A stretch of DNA of 16,999 bases, taken from contig LSSN01003188.1 in the NCBI GenBank assembly GCA_001970855.1, positions 1-16,999 of the forward strand. Reading direction: 5' to 3'. Positions 1-9,387 of this stretch are shown in pieces. Under the pieces are notes generated by a model. The model was not told the DNA's origin and did no database searches. It saw only the letters and a list, made by a program, of their open reading frames with translations. Numbering within the stretch: position 1 is the first letter of the stretch; every line of letters begins with the position of its first letter. A program made the translations under genes and the position numbers. The DNA is from Smittium culicis (lineage: Eukaryota; Kickxellomycota; Harpellomycetes; Harpellales; Legeriomycetaceae).

Positions 1-897
1 TTAAGATAAGATATGAGTCTAGAATTTAGTTCATATCGAATCTTTGAACAAGGTATTTAGAAGGAAAACACGAGAAAACAAAAGCTTGAAATATAATTTG
101 AATTTTTTTGTATTTTTTTTAGGTTAGAAGTTTGTAATAAAGTAATTCTTAGTGTAAATTCGTACAACAATAGTGACTAGTCGTATATCATGTTATGTAT
201 AAAATTATTAGTCTAGAATTTTTGAAATTCGATATTAATTGATGAGATTATACTGATAAAGCTTAATCAAAGAATTATCTATTGAAGATTTTTTTTGTTC
301 AATCGTTAGTTTAATCTTATTGTTTTCACAATATTTAACAGTTTTGAAAAAGAATCAGATTTAGTGCTGCAATTATAATCAAATTTATATGGAATTCATT
401 TTAAAAAGTAAATATCAATGGAGAGGTCCCCCCCCTTTATTTTTTCCCTCTTGAAAGATCACATAGCAAAAATCATCTAAAATCGTAACCGCGTACAGTA
501 AAACTAGTATAATTAGTATTTTTTTAAATAAAATAATTATTTACAAGCTTAGCTTAGCAACATCAAGCCGATTTGTTCAATAAAGCTTTAATTCAGCCAA
601 TTTCATTTAAGCCTTAAATCAAAAAATTTGATTTCATTTTAAGCAGCCAATATTAAAAAAAAGAAAACCTAAAAGGACCTGGAGGTTTAATTTAAATTAA
701 ATTTTCAGCATTACCTTGTTAAATATACAAATTTTCATATAGAATTCTGTGTTTATTTGAGGACGAGGAATGTATGTATAAGATTGGAGCTATTATGTGA
801 AGAATCATATTTAATCACATTATATACTTCACATAATCTAATAAGCCATATTCTTGTTTGTAAGTTTCAGCTGGCAGTTACACCCAAAAGTGCTTGG
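1..897. other. AT-rich intergenic DNA, no gene seen
   Basis: No long open frame or recognisable exon on either strand. Visible structures are a C-run inside a pyrimidine tract near 427-436, a perfect 16-bp AT palindrome at 686-701, and an 11-bp perfect inverted repeat (ATTATGTGAAG at 792-802, CTTCACATAAT at 827-837). No tRNA-like fold or convincing Pol III boxes were found. A short exon of an upstream gene running off the left edge cannot be excluded. Confidence 0.5.
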
Positions 898-1014
898 CCA
901 ATTGGATAAGGAGTTCATATTTGAAAGGCTGGCCAATAGCTAACAACAATTAACTGAGTATTTATATCAACTTAATCAGATACACCGCTGATTTGATTTG
1001 AACATTTTCATTGG
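898..1014 (+). promoter_or_regulatory. Cluster of CCAAT boxes upstream of the snRNP gene
   Basis: Four CCAAT pentamers in either orientation fall within about 120 bp: CCAAT at 898-902 overlapping an inverted copy at 901-905, CCAAT at 933-937 and an inverted copy at 1010-1014. They lie roughly 270-380 bp upstream of the ATG at 1281. CCAAT is the core site of the NF-Y/HAP complex. Such pentamers arise by chance, but the clustering and flanking GGCCAAT context are suggestive. A regulatory role is inference. Confidence 0.35.
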
Positions 1015-1241
1015 CGAGAGATGAATGTTTTCTTTCTGGTGTTTACTTTTCTAAAATTATTCAAGCTTTTTTTTTTTTTTGATTGAATTAAATCTTGTAA
1101 TACCAGTTATAAAAACAATTACTTACTCTAATATTCTCAGCCGATCAGTTATCTACTCTCTTCATGCTCCTTCAACCGATTTCATACTAGTAATTTTTTT
1201 CTTAAAGAAACTTTAATTAGAAGGGTTTAAAAATAATAACC

Positions 1242-1250
1242 TATATAAAG
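1242..1250 (+). promoter_or_regulatory. TATA box of the snRNP gene
   Basis: TATATAAAG lies 31 bp before the ATG at 1281. It is a good match to a TATA element, and the spacing would give a very short 5' leader. The ATG context, AGAAATGG, with A at -3 and G at +4, is favourable for initiation. Confidence 0.5.
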
Positions 1251-1280
1251 CGATTCGTACCGATTTTTATAAAATAAGAA

Positions 1281-2087
1281 ATGGCATCTATCCCCCCAAA
1301 CCAGACACTCCACATCGGAAATCTAAACAGCAAAATAAAAAACCACGAACTTCGATCTTCTCTATATTACTTATGCATTTCGTATGGCAGGATTGTAGAC
1401 ATCAGTTTTCCAAAGAGAACTACATTCAGAGGCCAAGCGTTTGTATCCTTTAGAGATATTTCAAGTGCAACAATAGCAAAACGTCAACTTGATGGTTTTG
1501 ATTTTTACTCGAAATCTCTAAAAATAAACTATGCCAAATCTAAAGCCGATGCTGTTGGAATGTTAGATGGGAGCTATTTTAATGAAAATGTCAGATACGA
1601 AAGAATGAAGAAAAAAAGGATGGGCAATAACGTCAGTGAAAGCGAAGTATTGGGTGAGAATCAAGAAGAAGAAGCTTACTCTGAAGTCGATATGGAATCA
1701 GATTCTGATGAAGATTCAATTCCATTAACAAAACGAACTTACGAGAATAGTGAGATAGATGCAGAAAGTTTAACAAAGAAGCAAAAAATAGCTGATGATG
1801 TAGAAAATAACGATTTAAAAAATACCCAAAATGATAATTCTGAACAGTTAGTAGCAAGCAACACCCTGTTTTTAGAAAATTTGCCTGAAGCTGTAACTAC
1901 TGAAATGTTGGCTACGCTATTCCAGCAATACCCTGGCTTTAGAGAAATTAGACGAGTCCCTGGAAAGAAAAATCTTGCTTTTGTTGACTATGACACACCC
2001 GATCAAGCTGCAATCTCGTTGGATATATTGCAAGGCTTCAAGCTAACTCCAGAAAACCCAATGCTGATTTCATACGCTAAAAAATAG
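1281..2087 (+). CDS. U1A/U2B''-type spliceosomal snRNP protein, two RRMs
   Basis: Intronless, 268 aa. The family (SNRPA/SNRPB2, fly SNF, yeast Mud1/Msl1) binds a stem-loop of U1 or U2 snRNA in the spliceosome. RRM1 spans about residues 8-87: RNP2 is LHIGNL (10-15) and RNP1 is RGQAFVSF (50-57), with the family-typical DGFDFYSKSLKINYAKS after it. A charged, acidic linker (about 100-190, including a SDSDEDS run) carries Lys/Arg patches. RRM2 spans about 194-268, with NTLFLENLP as RNP2, KNLAFVDY as RNP1 and the hallmark PGFREIRRVPG loop; the protein ends ISYAKK, as animal U1A and U2B'' do. RNP2 differs from the usual IYINNL: the RNA-stacking Tyr is His11 and the first Asn is Gly13. The length suits the family and the ATG follows a TATA box. 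Whether it serves U1, U2 or both cannot be told from the sequence. Confidence 0.93.
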   Translation: MASIPPNQTLHIGNLNSKIKNHELRSSLYYLCISYGRIVDISFPKRTTFRGQAFVSFRDISSATIAKRQLDGFDFYSKSLKINYAKSKADAVGMLDGSYFNENVRYERMKKKRMGNNVSESEVLGENQEEEAYSEVDMESDSDEDSIPLTKRTYENSEIDAESLTKKQKIADDVENNDLKNTQNDNSEQLVASNTLFLENLPEAVTTEMLATLFQQYPGFREIRRVPGKKNLAFVDYDTPDQAAISLDILQGFKLTPENPMLISYAKK

Positions 2088-2430
2088 TTTAATTACGAAA
2101 ACTATACGAAGGGGTGGGGGTTTTTTTTTGAATTTTGCTCAAGTAGTAAAAAAAAAAAAGGATTTATTATTAACTTTTAGATATCCATACTCTACCATTT
2201 AAATATTTTATTTCTGTATATTTTCATAATCTTAAAGTTATTCTATTTTTTTTAATATACCTATACAATATCCTAATAGAAATTATGGCCAATTAATTAA
2301 ACATATCACACATTTTAACCTACAAACAAAAAAAAAAAAATCTAACCGAAAATTGATAAATTCTTATGATCCAAAGTTAGTTAAATTTAATAAAATAAAA
2401 TGCTCTTATTTCTTTAAATTTTATGACAGA
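2088..2430. other. Convergent 3' intergenic region
   Basis: Tail-to-tail spacer between the snRNP gene and the IPA1 homologue; no gene seen. It contains a GGGGTGGGGG-then-T run near 2110-2129, several A/T homopolymers, and an AATAAA at 2389-2394 that could serve as a plus-strand poly(A) signal. Both 3' UTRs must share these roughly 340 bp. Confidence 0.6.
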
Positions 2431-4063
2431 TTACAGTTCAGGGAAAATATAGCTTGCTTCCATATCGTTCATTTTTAAAAGCGGAGGGGGTAGTGACTTA
2501 TTGTTATCTTGTATATGCTGAAGTAAATTAGAACAATCTTGATTGTCAAAGAAAATATACTCAGCATCAAACTTTGTTTTCCAATTTTTTAAAACCCTAA
2601 ATAAATAAATATAAAGGTTAAGAAGATGTAAATACTAATTTAAGATGGGGATAAAGACGATATAATTTCATTTTCAATAGAGAATACAAGTATAAAATCA
2701 CGTTACTCTTGACTTTTTGAATCTTCGGTGTTTAGTCTATGCGTTAATACTTTTAGGCCATTTTCAGACCCATAAAGTATGCTAGGATCGGAGTAATTGT
2801 TATATGCATTTATTCCCCACCCGACTACCCAAATTAGTAGAACTGGCCTTTTGGTTTCAATTTCTTGGATAATGTAGTGGTAAGCAGCATGTGCAGATAT
2901 TCTAGTCAAAATTTCTCTGATTAAGACCAAGCCCAAGTTTTCAGAAATATTGGCGTTATTGTGTAAGGAAGAGTCTGTTAGACTGGATTTGAGATTAAAA
3001 ACAAGTTTTTGAGTCCATAATTTAGCGATTTTCACCGTTTCTCCAAACTCTAATTCAGATCTAAAAGTATCGCTGCTTATATTTGATTTTGACTCGCCTA
3101 TTGAGCTATCACAATTGCTACAGAAAATCAAGTCAGAGTTAGGCCTTGATGTTACATTTTCAGATATGAAGCTACTGTAGTCTATAACTATGTAATTACT
3201 AGCAATTTTTAAAACTGCAGTTTTGGAAGCGCTCATAGTTTCAAAAGAACTATTAGAGTTGGTATTTGCGTTTGAATTCAAGTTTCCTTGGCTTTCCTCT
3301 TTAGTGGGATTTGTGCTGGTCTTTTCCAAGGTTTTAAAATTTTTGAAAAGGTCCATTTGTGAAACGTTAACGGACAGTTTATCTCCTTCTGGGTGACAAA
3401 TCCAAAATTCAACCATTTCCTGCCAGTATTCTGCTGGCATCTCATTAACTTTCCAATTATCAAAGAGTTTTGTCAAATCAAATTTACATTTTTTACACTG
3501 TATTAGGTTTAGTTGTGACAAAGAATAGGGATCAAGCTTACTTTTAAAAAAACCTTCATCCATAAGCAATGACATAATATCTTTGTTTTTAGCTTCTATA
3601 ATTTTGTATAAGTTATATAGTTTGAATTAGTTGTTATATACTAACACTGCAGTTATTATTAGTGGGCGTAAAATAATATATTAGATATAGATTTTATTAG
3701 TTTTCGGAACTTACTAATGTGTTGGAAGTCAGAAATAGAGTTCAGACTGGATGAATTATTTATATCTAGGACATTGATACTTAATCGTAAGTAGTTTAAA
3801 TCCTCCTGCATTTGAGTCATGAGAGTACTAGAGATATCGACTTGTTTAGGAAGGAGGATAAATTCAGACCAGCTTATAAATTCTTCGCCATTGAGCTTTA
3901 TTCCAAAACAGATTTTGTCGATTTTTTTTCTAATCGTGTAAGACGCTTTCTTAGATGAAACGATACTTGGCAATTCCACATATAATAGTAATTTATTCAG
4001 ATTTGGTAGAGTTTCGCTAAAAATTCTGGGCGTATTTCGCTCGCCCCAAGATACATGGGTCAT
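2431..4063 (-). CDS. IPA1: IPA1/UBE3D-family protein (HECT-like E2-binding, pre-mRNA 3' end processing)
   Basis: Three exons on the minus strand: 4063-3715, 3595-2707 and 2596-2431, giving 467 aa. Intron 1 starts GTAAGT and ends TATAG; intron 2 starts GTAACG and ends TTTAG. Phases match and the last exon closes with TAA. The family comprises human UBE3D, which binds E2 enzymes, and yeast Ipa1, needed for mRNA cleavage and polyadenylation. Key signatures are CKKC at 150-153, the block MPAEYWQEMVEFWICH ending at Cys183-His184, and a second C-x2-C (275, 278) followed by IGE. The exon-3 end, LPPPLLKMNDMEASYIF, resembles the conserved family C-terminus. A Ser/Asn-rich insert sits near 211-240. Without exon 3 the protein would stop at a stop codon inside intron 2 and lose its conserved tail. 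It is convergent with the snRNP gene and divergent from the TRAPP gene. Family assignment is firm; ligase activity is not implied. Confidence 0.9.
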
Positions 4064-4564
4064 TTAGACGATTGTTTGTATTAATATGCTAGTAGAATAG
4101 AAAACGTTGAATTAAAAAATCAGCGATTTAGCAAAAATATTTGATATCCCAAGTTTGTTACATTTTTAAAGAGCTTAACAATTTAATCTATATATTTATT
4201 GGACGGAACTATGTTTTTAATATCGTAAGCTAACGAATGGAATGCTCGAAATTCGTCATTTTATACTCAATTCTACAAAAATTACACAAAGCTTTTAGCA
4301 ATAAAAGCCAAAAGGAAAAAATAAGGAAATTCTTTTGCTGTAAAACTAAAATTAAAAGGAAAAATTAGCGAAACAGTTTAATCGAATGAAACGAATTTCC
4401 TGAAATTAGTTCCTGAATAAGAATCGGCTGCCAGTAATAACATCAGAAATAACTTTATTTATCTTTGAGCGCATTTTTGAACTTTTTTGGGCAAAGTAGT
4501 CTCTTTATAACCATAAATAGCTCTCATATTTTTGCGCTTCAAAATATACCTTTAATTGCGAAAT
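4064..4564. promoter_or_regulatory. Shared upstream region of divergent genes
   Basis: This 501-bp region lies between the start of the IPA1 homologue (minus) and the first TRAPPC12-like exon (plus), so it probably drives both. It is AT-rich. A purine-rich AAAAGGAAAAA motif occurs twice (about 4309-4320 and 4355-4366), and a TTTATAACCATAAATA stretch lies near 4504-4519, about 50-60 bp before the proposed plus-strand ATG. No ORF was seen. Confidence 0.4.
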
Positions 4565-6808
4565 ATGAATTCTAAACTGAACAGCCCAAGCTTATTTAGA
4601 CCTATTATAATGGTACTCTTCAAATCAATCAATTATACTTACTTTCCTCTTAGTCAATTTTTTTAATTTAATAGGAGGATCCATTATCAAGGGTTCTGGC
4701 TGCAAATGTCGATCCTGGGAACAGACCGCGTAGAGAAGTTAATTTTGATGAAATCGAGAATAAAGTTATGCCTTTTGCAGATTTCGAGCAATATATTGTA
4801 AGCTTATTTTATTTAACTTTGTTTTAGTCTTTTATATATCACACGGCATAGAAAAATAGCATTTTAGTCAAACCCCTTTTACCTTACAAAAAATATATAT
4901 ATTGGTGGTCTATTAAGAATTATTGGAGATATGGTGGTGTTATTTTACTCTTAAGCTTTAAAATTTTTTCTAATTTATGATATTTCATCTCCCTTTTTAC
5001 CCCATCACTGTAAATTTAACTTTCAAGCTTGATCGAAATCTATAATTACCTTTAAGGAGCTTATAAAATATTATTTGTATATTTTCTAATAGCATACTAA
5101 TTCCTGGAGGCTGATTGCACTAGCTTCTCAAAAATCCATTCTAAATTTACCTGCTTCCGAAACGTTTCTGTTATTACAGGTATTTTCTACTCATACAATA
5201 CTTTAGCTCATTCTTATCTATAACTACAAAATTTTCAATAAAAACCATATTCTATTTTCATTTGTTAGTATTGGTTTATTCGTTTAACATCTTTAGTTCA
5301 ACTAAAACAACAAGATATTGCATCCAGCGAACTAACTAATATCGAGAATATTTTTAAAAGCAAATTATCTCCGCAAGACTCTAAAAAAGAGTATATTATT
5401 TTCTTTTCTTTCGAAAATCATCAGTATTATATTTAATTTACTTATCTCCTTTTATATATATATAGAAATTGGCTTCAAAATTGGCCTTTCGAACTTTGTA
5501 TTTTAAGAGCTCATCTACCAAAGTTAATGGGAAATATAGAATTGTCAATTAATAGAATCTCCAAGCTCCTGTTCATATTAGATAAAGTTAGACTAATTCT
5601 TTTTTTAGACCCTGATTTAAATCCCTTTAGTATTTCTCAACTCAAAAAATCTTTTATTTAGGAGGACTATTGGATACCTCCAACTATTACTGATAAGCCA
5701 AAAATAGGTATTTTCCTGTTTACTTTTTTAAATTTTCTATTTTAATGCGTTCAATTTTAATGATTCTTTCATACTAACGCTTTTTGTTTCTATCACAAGA
5801 TTTGATAAAAAAAGTAAGAGTGAAACAGCTAAATGTTGACTTGTCTGGTTTTCTGGTACTTATTAAGGTCTGAAATTGAATATATTCTCTTCTTTTGCTA
5901 CTCCTTTTTTTTCCCTCTTATTATTCATTTTTTGAATCGCTCTTTATATTATTACCAATTGCTATGAACTAAGCCTTGAATACACTCAATTAATGTCAAT
6001 AGGAATTTCCTTCTGCAATAAAAATATTATCTTCACAATGCTCAATTTTCAAAAATGACATGGCTCTAATATCGCTTTTAGGCCGAGTCTGCTTACAGGT
6101 TTTTACTTATTTATACAAACTCCACTTTATATCAATATAACGTTTAAATCGGATTTTTTATAAATGTGATCTTTTTTCACTTTTAGTCTGGCAATCCAAA
6201 GCTAGCGTATTCATATTTTAAAAAAATTGAAAATTTAGTGCCTAATAGTGGAATAAGTAACTCAAATTGGTAAAAAAAAAACTTTTTATAATTTTCCCTC
6301 TTTTAATCTTGACTCAACTCTCCTATAATTTAGCTTGAAATATTAATTAATTTAATTTTTAATTTCCAATTAAAGGGGTTATTATTACTTATCACTTGGA
6401 AATTACCAGCTAGCCAAAAAACATTTTAGTTTTGTAAACAGCTCGATAAGCTTAGACTCGACTTTATCTCCGTCCTCATCATCAATGATCCAAACAACAA
6501 TGAATCCTCAGAACTTAAACAGCCTAACAAATGGCCTGAACATTGACCTGAATTATTCAATGGTAAATAATTTGGCTATTTGCGACTTATATTTAGGGAA
6601 TGTCCCTGCAATGCTCATGCTTTTATCAAAAGTTATGAGCGAGTACCCCTCAAGTGCTGGTGTTGATGAGTCTCTCGTGTACAATTATTGCTCTGGAGTT
6701 GAATTAGGATGTAGCGGAAACTGGCAAAAATCTCTTAAAATACAAAAAACTGTCGATGTCAGTCAATGGGCAGGTGATGGGTTTGATACCGCAATGCTAA
6801 AACTTTAA
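4565..6808 (+). CDS. TRAPPC12: TRAPPC12-like TRAPP complex subunit (TPR protein)
   Basis: Ten exons: 4565-4612, 4675-4797, 5093-5179, 5269-5390, 5466-5586, 5662-5707, 5800-5867, 6003-6098, 6187-6269 and 6376-6808, giving 408 aa. All phases agree. TRAPPC12 is a TRAPPIII-type subunit acting in ER-Golgi and autophagy membrane traffic. Matches to the family run in order: YWFIRLTSLVQLK (LWFVRLALLVKLG in human), PFELCILRAHLPKLMGNIEL, FLVLIKEFPSAIKIL, LISLLGRVCLQSGNPKLAYS, YYLSLGNYQLAKKHF, NLAICDLYLGNV and the C-terminal GDGFDTAMLKL (human GDSFNTQCLKL). The helical TPR-like part is complete. The long disordered N-terminus of animal homologues (total about 735 aa) is absent. Weakest points are exon 1 (16 codons, chosen because it has an ATG, a GTACTC donor and the right phase) and intron 5, whose GTTAGA donor was chosen to avoid stops. 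Intron 6 has a perfect TACTAAC at 5772-5778. Confidence 0.88.
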
Positions 6809-7129
6809 CCTTTCTGCCTTCACTTTATTTACTCCGTTATTTCCCTTCTTTTTTTTTTTTTTTTGAGTATATTCGCTATATTTAAATATACTTCCTTACC
6901 CTCCTATTTTTATTACACTTTTTTTCCCCATTGATTAAATTTTATACCAAATAAATCCAAAAATATCAAATATGCGTAAAATATTTCTATAAATCTAAAT
7001 TTAGCCAAACATAAAAAAAAAACTAAGGTTAAATGTATAATTTTTTTAATCATAAATGTATTGAACATAAGCAGAATACACATTCATTATTTTCATTGTA
7101 AAGTATATCATTATACAAAGTATTATATT
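6809..7129. other. Convergent 3' intergenic region
   Basis: Spacer between the stops of the TRAPPC12-like gene (plus) and the ARB2-family gene (minus). It has a long T run near 6849-6864, pyrimidine-rich stretches, AATAAA near 6950 and an A run near 7013-7022. No coding signal was seen on either strand. Confidence 0.6.
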
Positions 7130-9387
7130 TTAGTCTTTAATGCTTAATTTGCTGATGGCCTCTTGTAGATGGTCTTTTGGATCATCAGATGTTAATTCGC
7201 TGGCCTTTTTCTCCTCTTCAAAGGCTTCGTTAATCTCTAGTATAATTGTTGGTGTCAGTGCTACTCCCAAGTGGCGCTGGTAATTCTTCTTTCCAGTAGA
7301 TTCATCCACTTCATAAGAATCATCTAAATTGTAAAAAAAAAAAAAGGAATGTTAATTTGCAAAGCAAGTTGTATTTTATGGCAAAAGTAAAGGTATCCGA
7401 AATTAATATTGTGTTATAAACCAAATAAAGAATCTAAAGAAATAAAAAATAAAAAAAGCATTGTGCAAGTACCATTTATATACGAGATAGAATAGCATCC
7501 CATATCTGGATCAAAATAAATACCATCATTATACTGGATAGTAGAATGGTTAATAAAATTCTAAAAGTATAAAAGATATTAATGGTGTCAAATATAAAAA
7601 ACAATAAATGAAAAAAAAGGTTAATAAACTTTATAAAAACTCTTAAAATTAAGTCTTACCATTTTTATAAAATCGATTGTTTTCTGAGATAACCTATAAA
7701 TGCTATGAGATGAACACAAACATATAACTCTACATACACGCTTTGAAAAGGATTCGTCTGTTAAAAATAAATAAGGAAATATTGATTAAAGATGAGATAA
7801 GATAGAAAATTATAAAGGATAAATTATGTAAATAGTAAAAATAAAAATAAAAAATTTTATATAAGAGTATTCAATGTTACATTCAGATTCGATCAATTCG
7901 ACAATCCCATGACTTATTGAATCGCTTAAAACAAAGCATATTTTATCTGCCTTGAATTTTCTAATTGATGAACCAATTTATTAGTTTGTGTAAATAACAT
8001 TCTAAAGGATGATAACTATTAGGAAAATGAATGATAAAGGGTATGTTGATATGATGGTTTCTTACTTTAATACATTATTCCAAGTATATTTTAAGTGAGA
8101 GTCAAGGCAATCCGAACCTAAATGGAAAATATATTTTGAAAATCATTAATCAAACAAAAAAAAAGGTGATTTTTTTAAATTACTAGGTATTTCAATATTT
8201 TCTTGAGAATAGTCATTTGTGGTCTAATAATATAAAAATTTGCGTATAAATTAGTTAGATATAGTAATAAAGACGTATCTTGGCGATAATTATTATCCTA
8301 TATTCAAAATTATAATAAAATTAAATAATATTTACCACTGCTCTTCCAGATGGTGACCAGAAATTTTCGTTTGGGTTTAATATTAAAACTCCATATCCTA
8401 ACTCGGTTAGACCATTTATGAGAAACGCTATTGAACCATTCTAGTTAAAGTAAAATTATAAAGAGCTGTGAAAAATACGTATATAGATCAGGTAAATGCT
8501 GAAAATAAATATATTATTCTGAAAAAATTACCAAGAATCCATGAATAGCAACAGAGGCTGAATTCCATAAACCTGGGCTGCAATTATTAAAGGGGAAATT
8601 TTTTTGATTGATATAATAAAATAGGTGGATTATAAAGTTAGTTATCTGGCAATAAGGTATATAAATTGTAGGTAAATTGAAAAGGTAAACATCTATTTCT
8701 TTCCATAAACACGTAATAATAATAATAATAATTGTGAAATAATTACCCAGAACTATAGCTAGTAGCTATAACGACCAAATTTTCTTTAGTGTTGGCTCCA
8801 GGCCTATTATTTCAAGAGGGGAGAAAGAGAAATCAAATCAATTATAAGATAAAGAAAGTCATAAAGAAAATTAATGGATTGATGTCTAGAATTAAAGTAT
8901 AAAAGTTATGTTACGTATGATAAATTAAGCAAGAAGGATCATTTTCAGTTGAATTAATTGGAATCCGAATTGATTTTAAACTGAAGTCTTTTTCGAGCAT
9001 TTTTATTACTTCTCTGTCAACAGCGCCTAATATTCAATATAAAAAATATTAAGGGTATAGAACATAAATAAAAAAAAATTTTAAATAATAAATACAAACC
9101 ATAAACTTCCTCTGGTATTACTTTAGCTCTTTCCAACTTTCTGTAATGCTGTTTATTACTGAAATGGCCTAAACAAGCACAAGTATGGGTATAATAGATG
9201 AATTTGCTGCCATAATATTTATTATTAAATAAAGGAAATATATTCAAAACTGTCGATGATGGATTGTGGGGTTACCTCTTTCAGGGTGTCTTATACCATC
9301 AAGTTCAAATTCATAGCCGAAATCTGCTAAAGTTTTGAGCTTCAGATCCTCGGGATTAATTGCTTTCTTTATTCTTCGTACAAACAT
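7130..9387 (-). CDS. ARB2/FAM172-family protein with altered nucleophile elbow
   Basis: Twelve exons on the minus strand: 9387-9276, 9168-9100, 9026-8915, 8803-8747, 8577-8532, 8440-8336, 8223-8184, 8117-8066, 7960-7881, 7757-7660, 7560-7473 and 7323-7130, giving 350 aa. Phases agree throughout. The Arb2/FAM172 domain is an alpha/beta-hydrolase-like fold; fission yeast Arb2 is in an Argonaute chaperone complex and animal FAM172A is tied to AGO2 and splicing. Family matches in order: TLADFGYEFELDGIRH (about 19-34), MLEKDFSLKSIRIPINST, a VVIATSYSSGPG strand and loop in place of VLIHGSG, the hallmark GYGVLILNPNEN (147-158), YTWNNV, ICFVLSDSISHGIVELI (205-221), and RVICLCSSH (234-242) for AVALTDSVH. 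The usual HSYGG elbow after the FV strand is missing, so hydrolase activity is doubtful. The acidic tail after about residue 290 matches nothing I recognise. No acceptor upstream of the chosen ATG is compelling. Confidence 0.87.
8714..8732 (+). repeat. (TAA)n microsatellite in an ARB2-gene intron
   Basis: Six TAA units plus one T lie inside intron 4 of the ARB2-family gene (intron 8746-8578), close to its donor side. It is intronic, so length changes should not alter the protein. Confidence 0.85.

Noticed and set aside
494..504. TACAGTAAAAC resembling the pogo-like MITE terminus
   Set aside because: Similarity stops after the first bases and no partner end with a TA border was found nearby.
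891..1080. Possible Pol III gene: an A-box-like TGGCCAATTGG followed later by a long T run
   Set aside because: No B box, no tRNA fold, and the A-box match is part of a CCAAT palindrome.
5587..5608. A 22-nt intron in the TRAPPC12-like gene (GTTAGA to TTTTAG)
   Set aside because: Using it alone leads to an in-frame stop shortly after; the 75-nt intron 5587-5661 keeps frame and fits the family alignment.
9017..9247. 76-codon minus-strand frame
   Set aside because: It is exon 2 of the ARB2-family gene read through both flanking introns.
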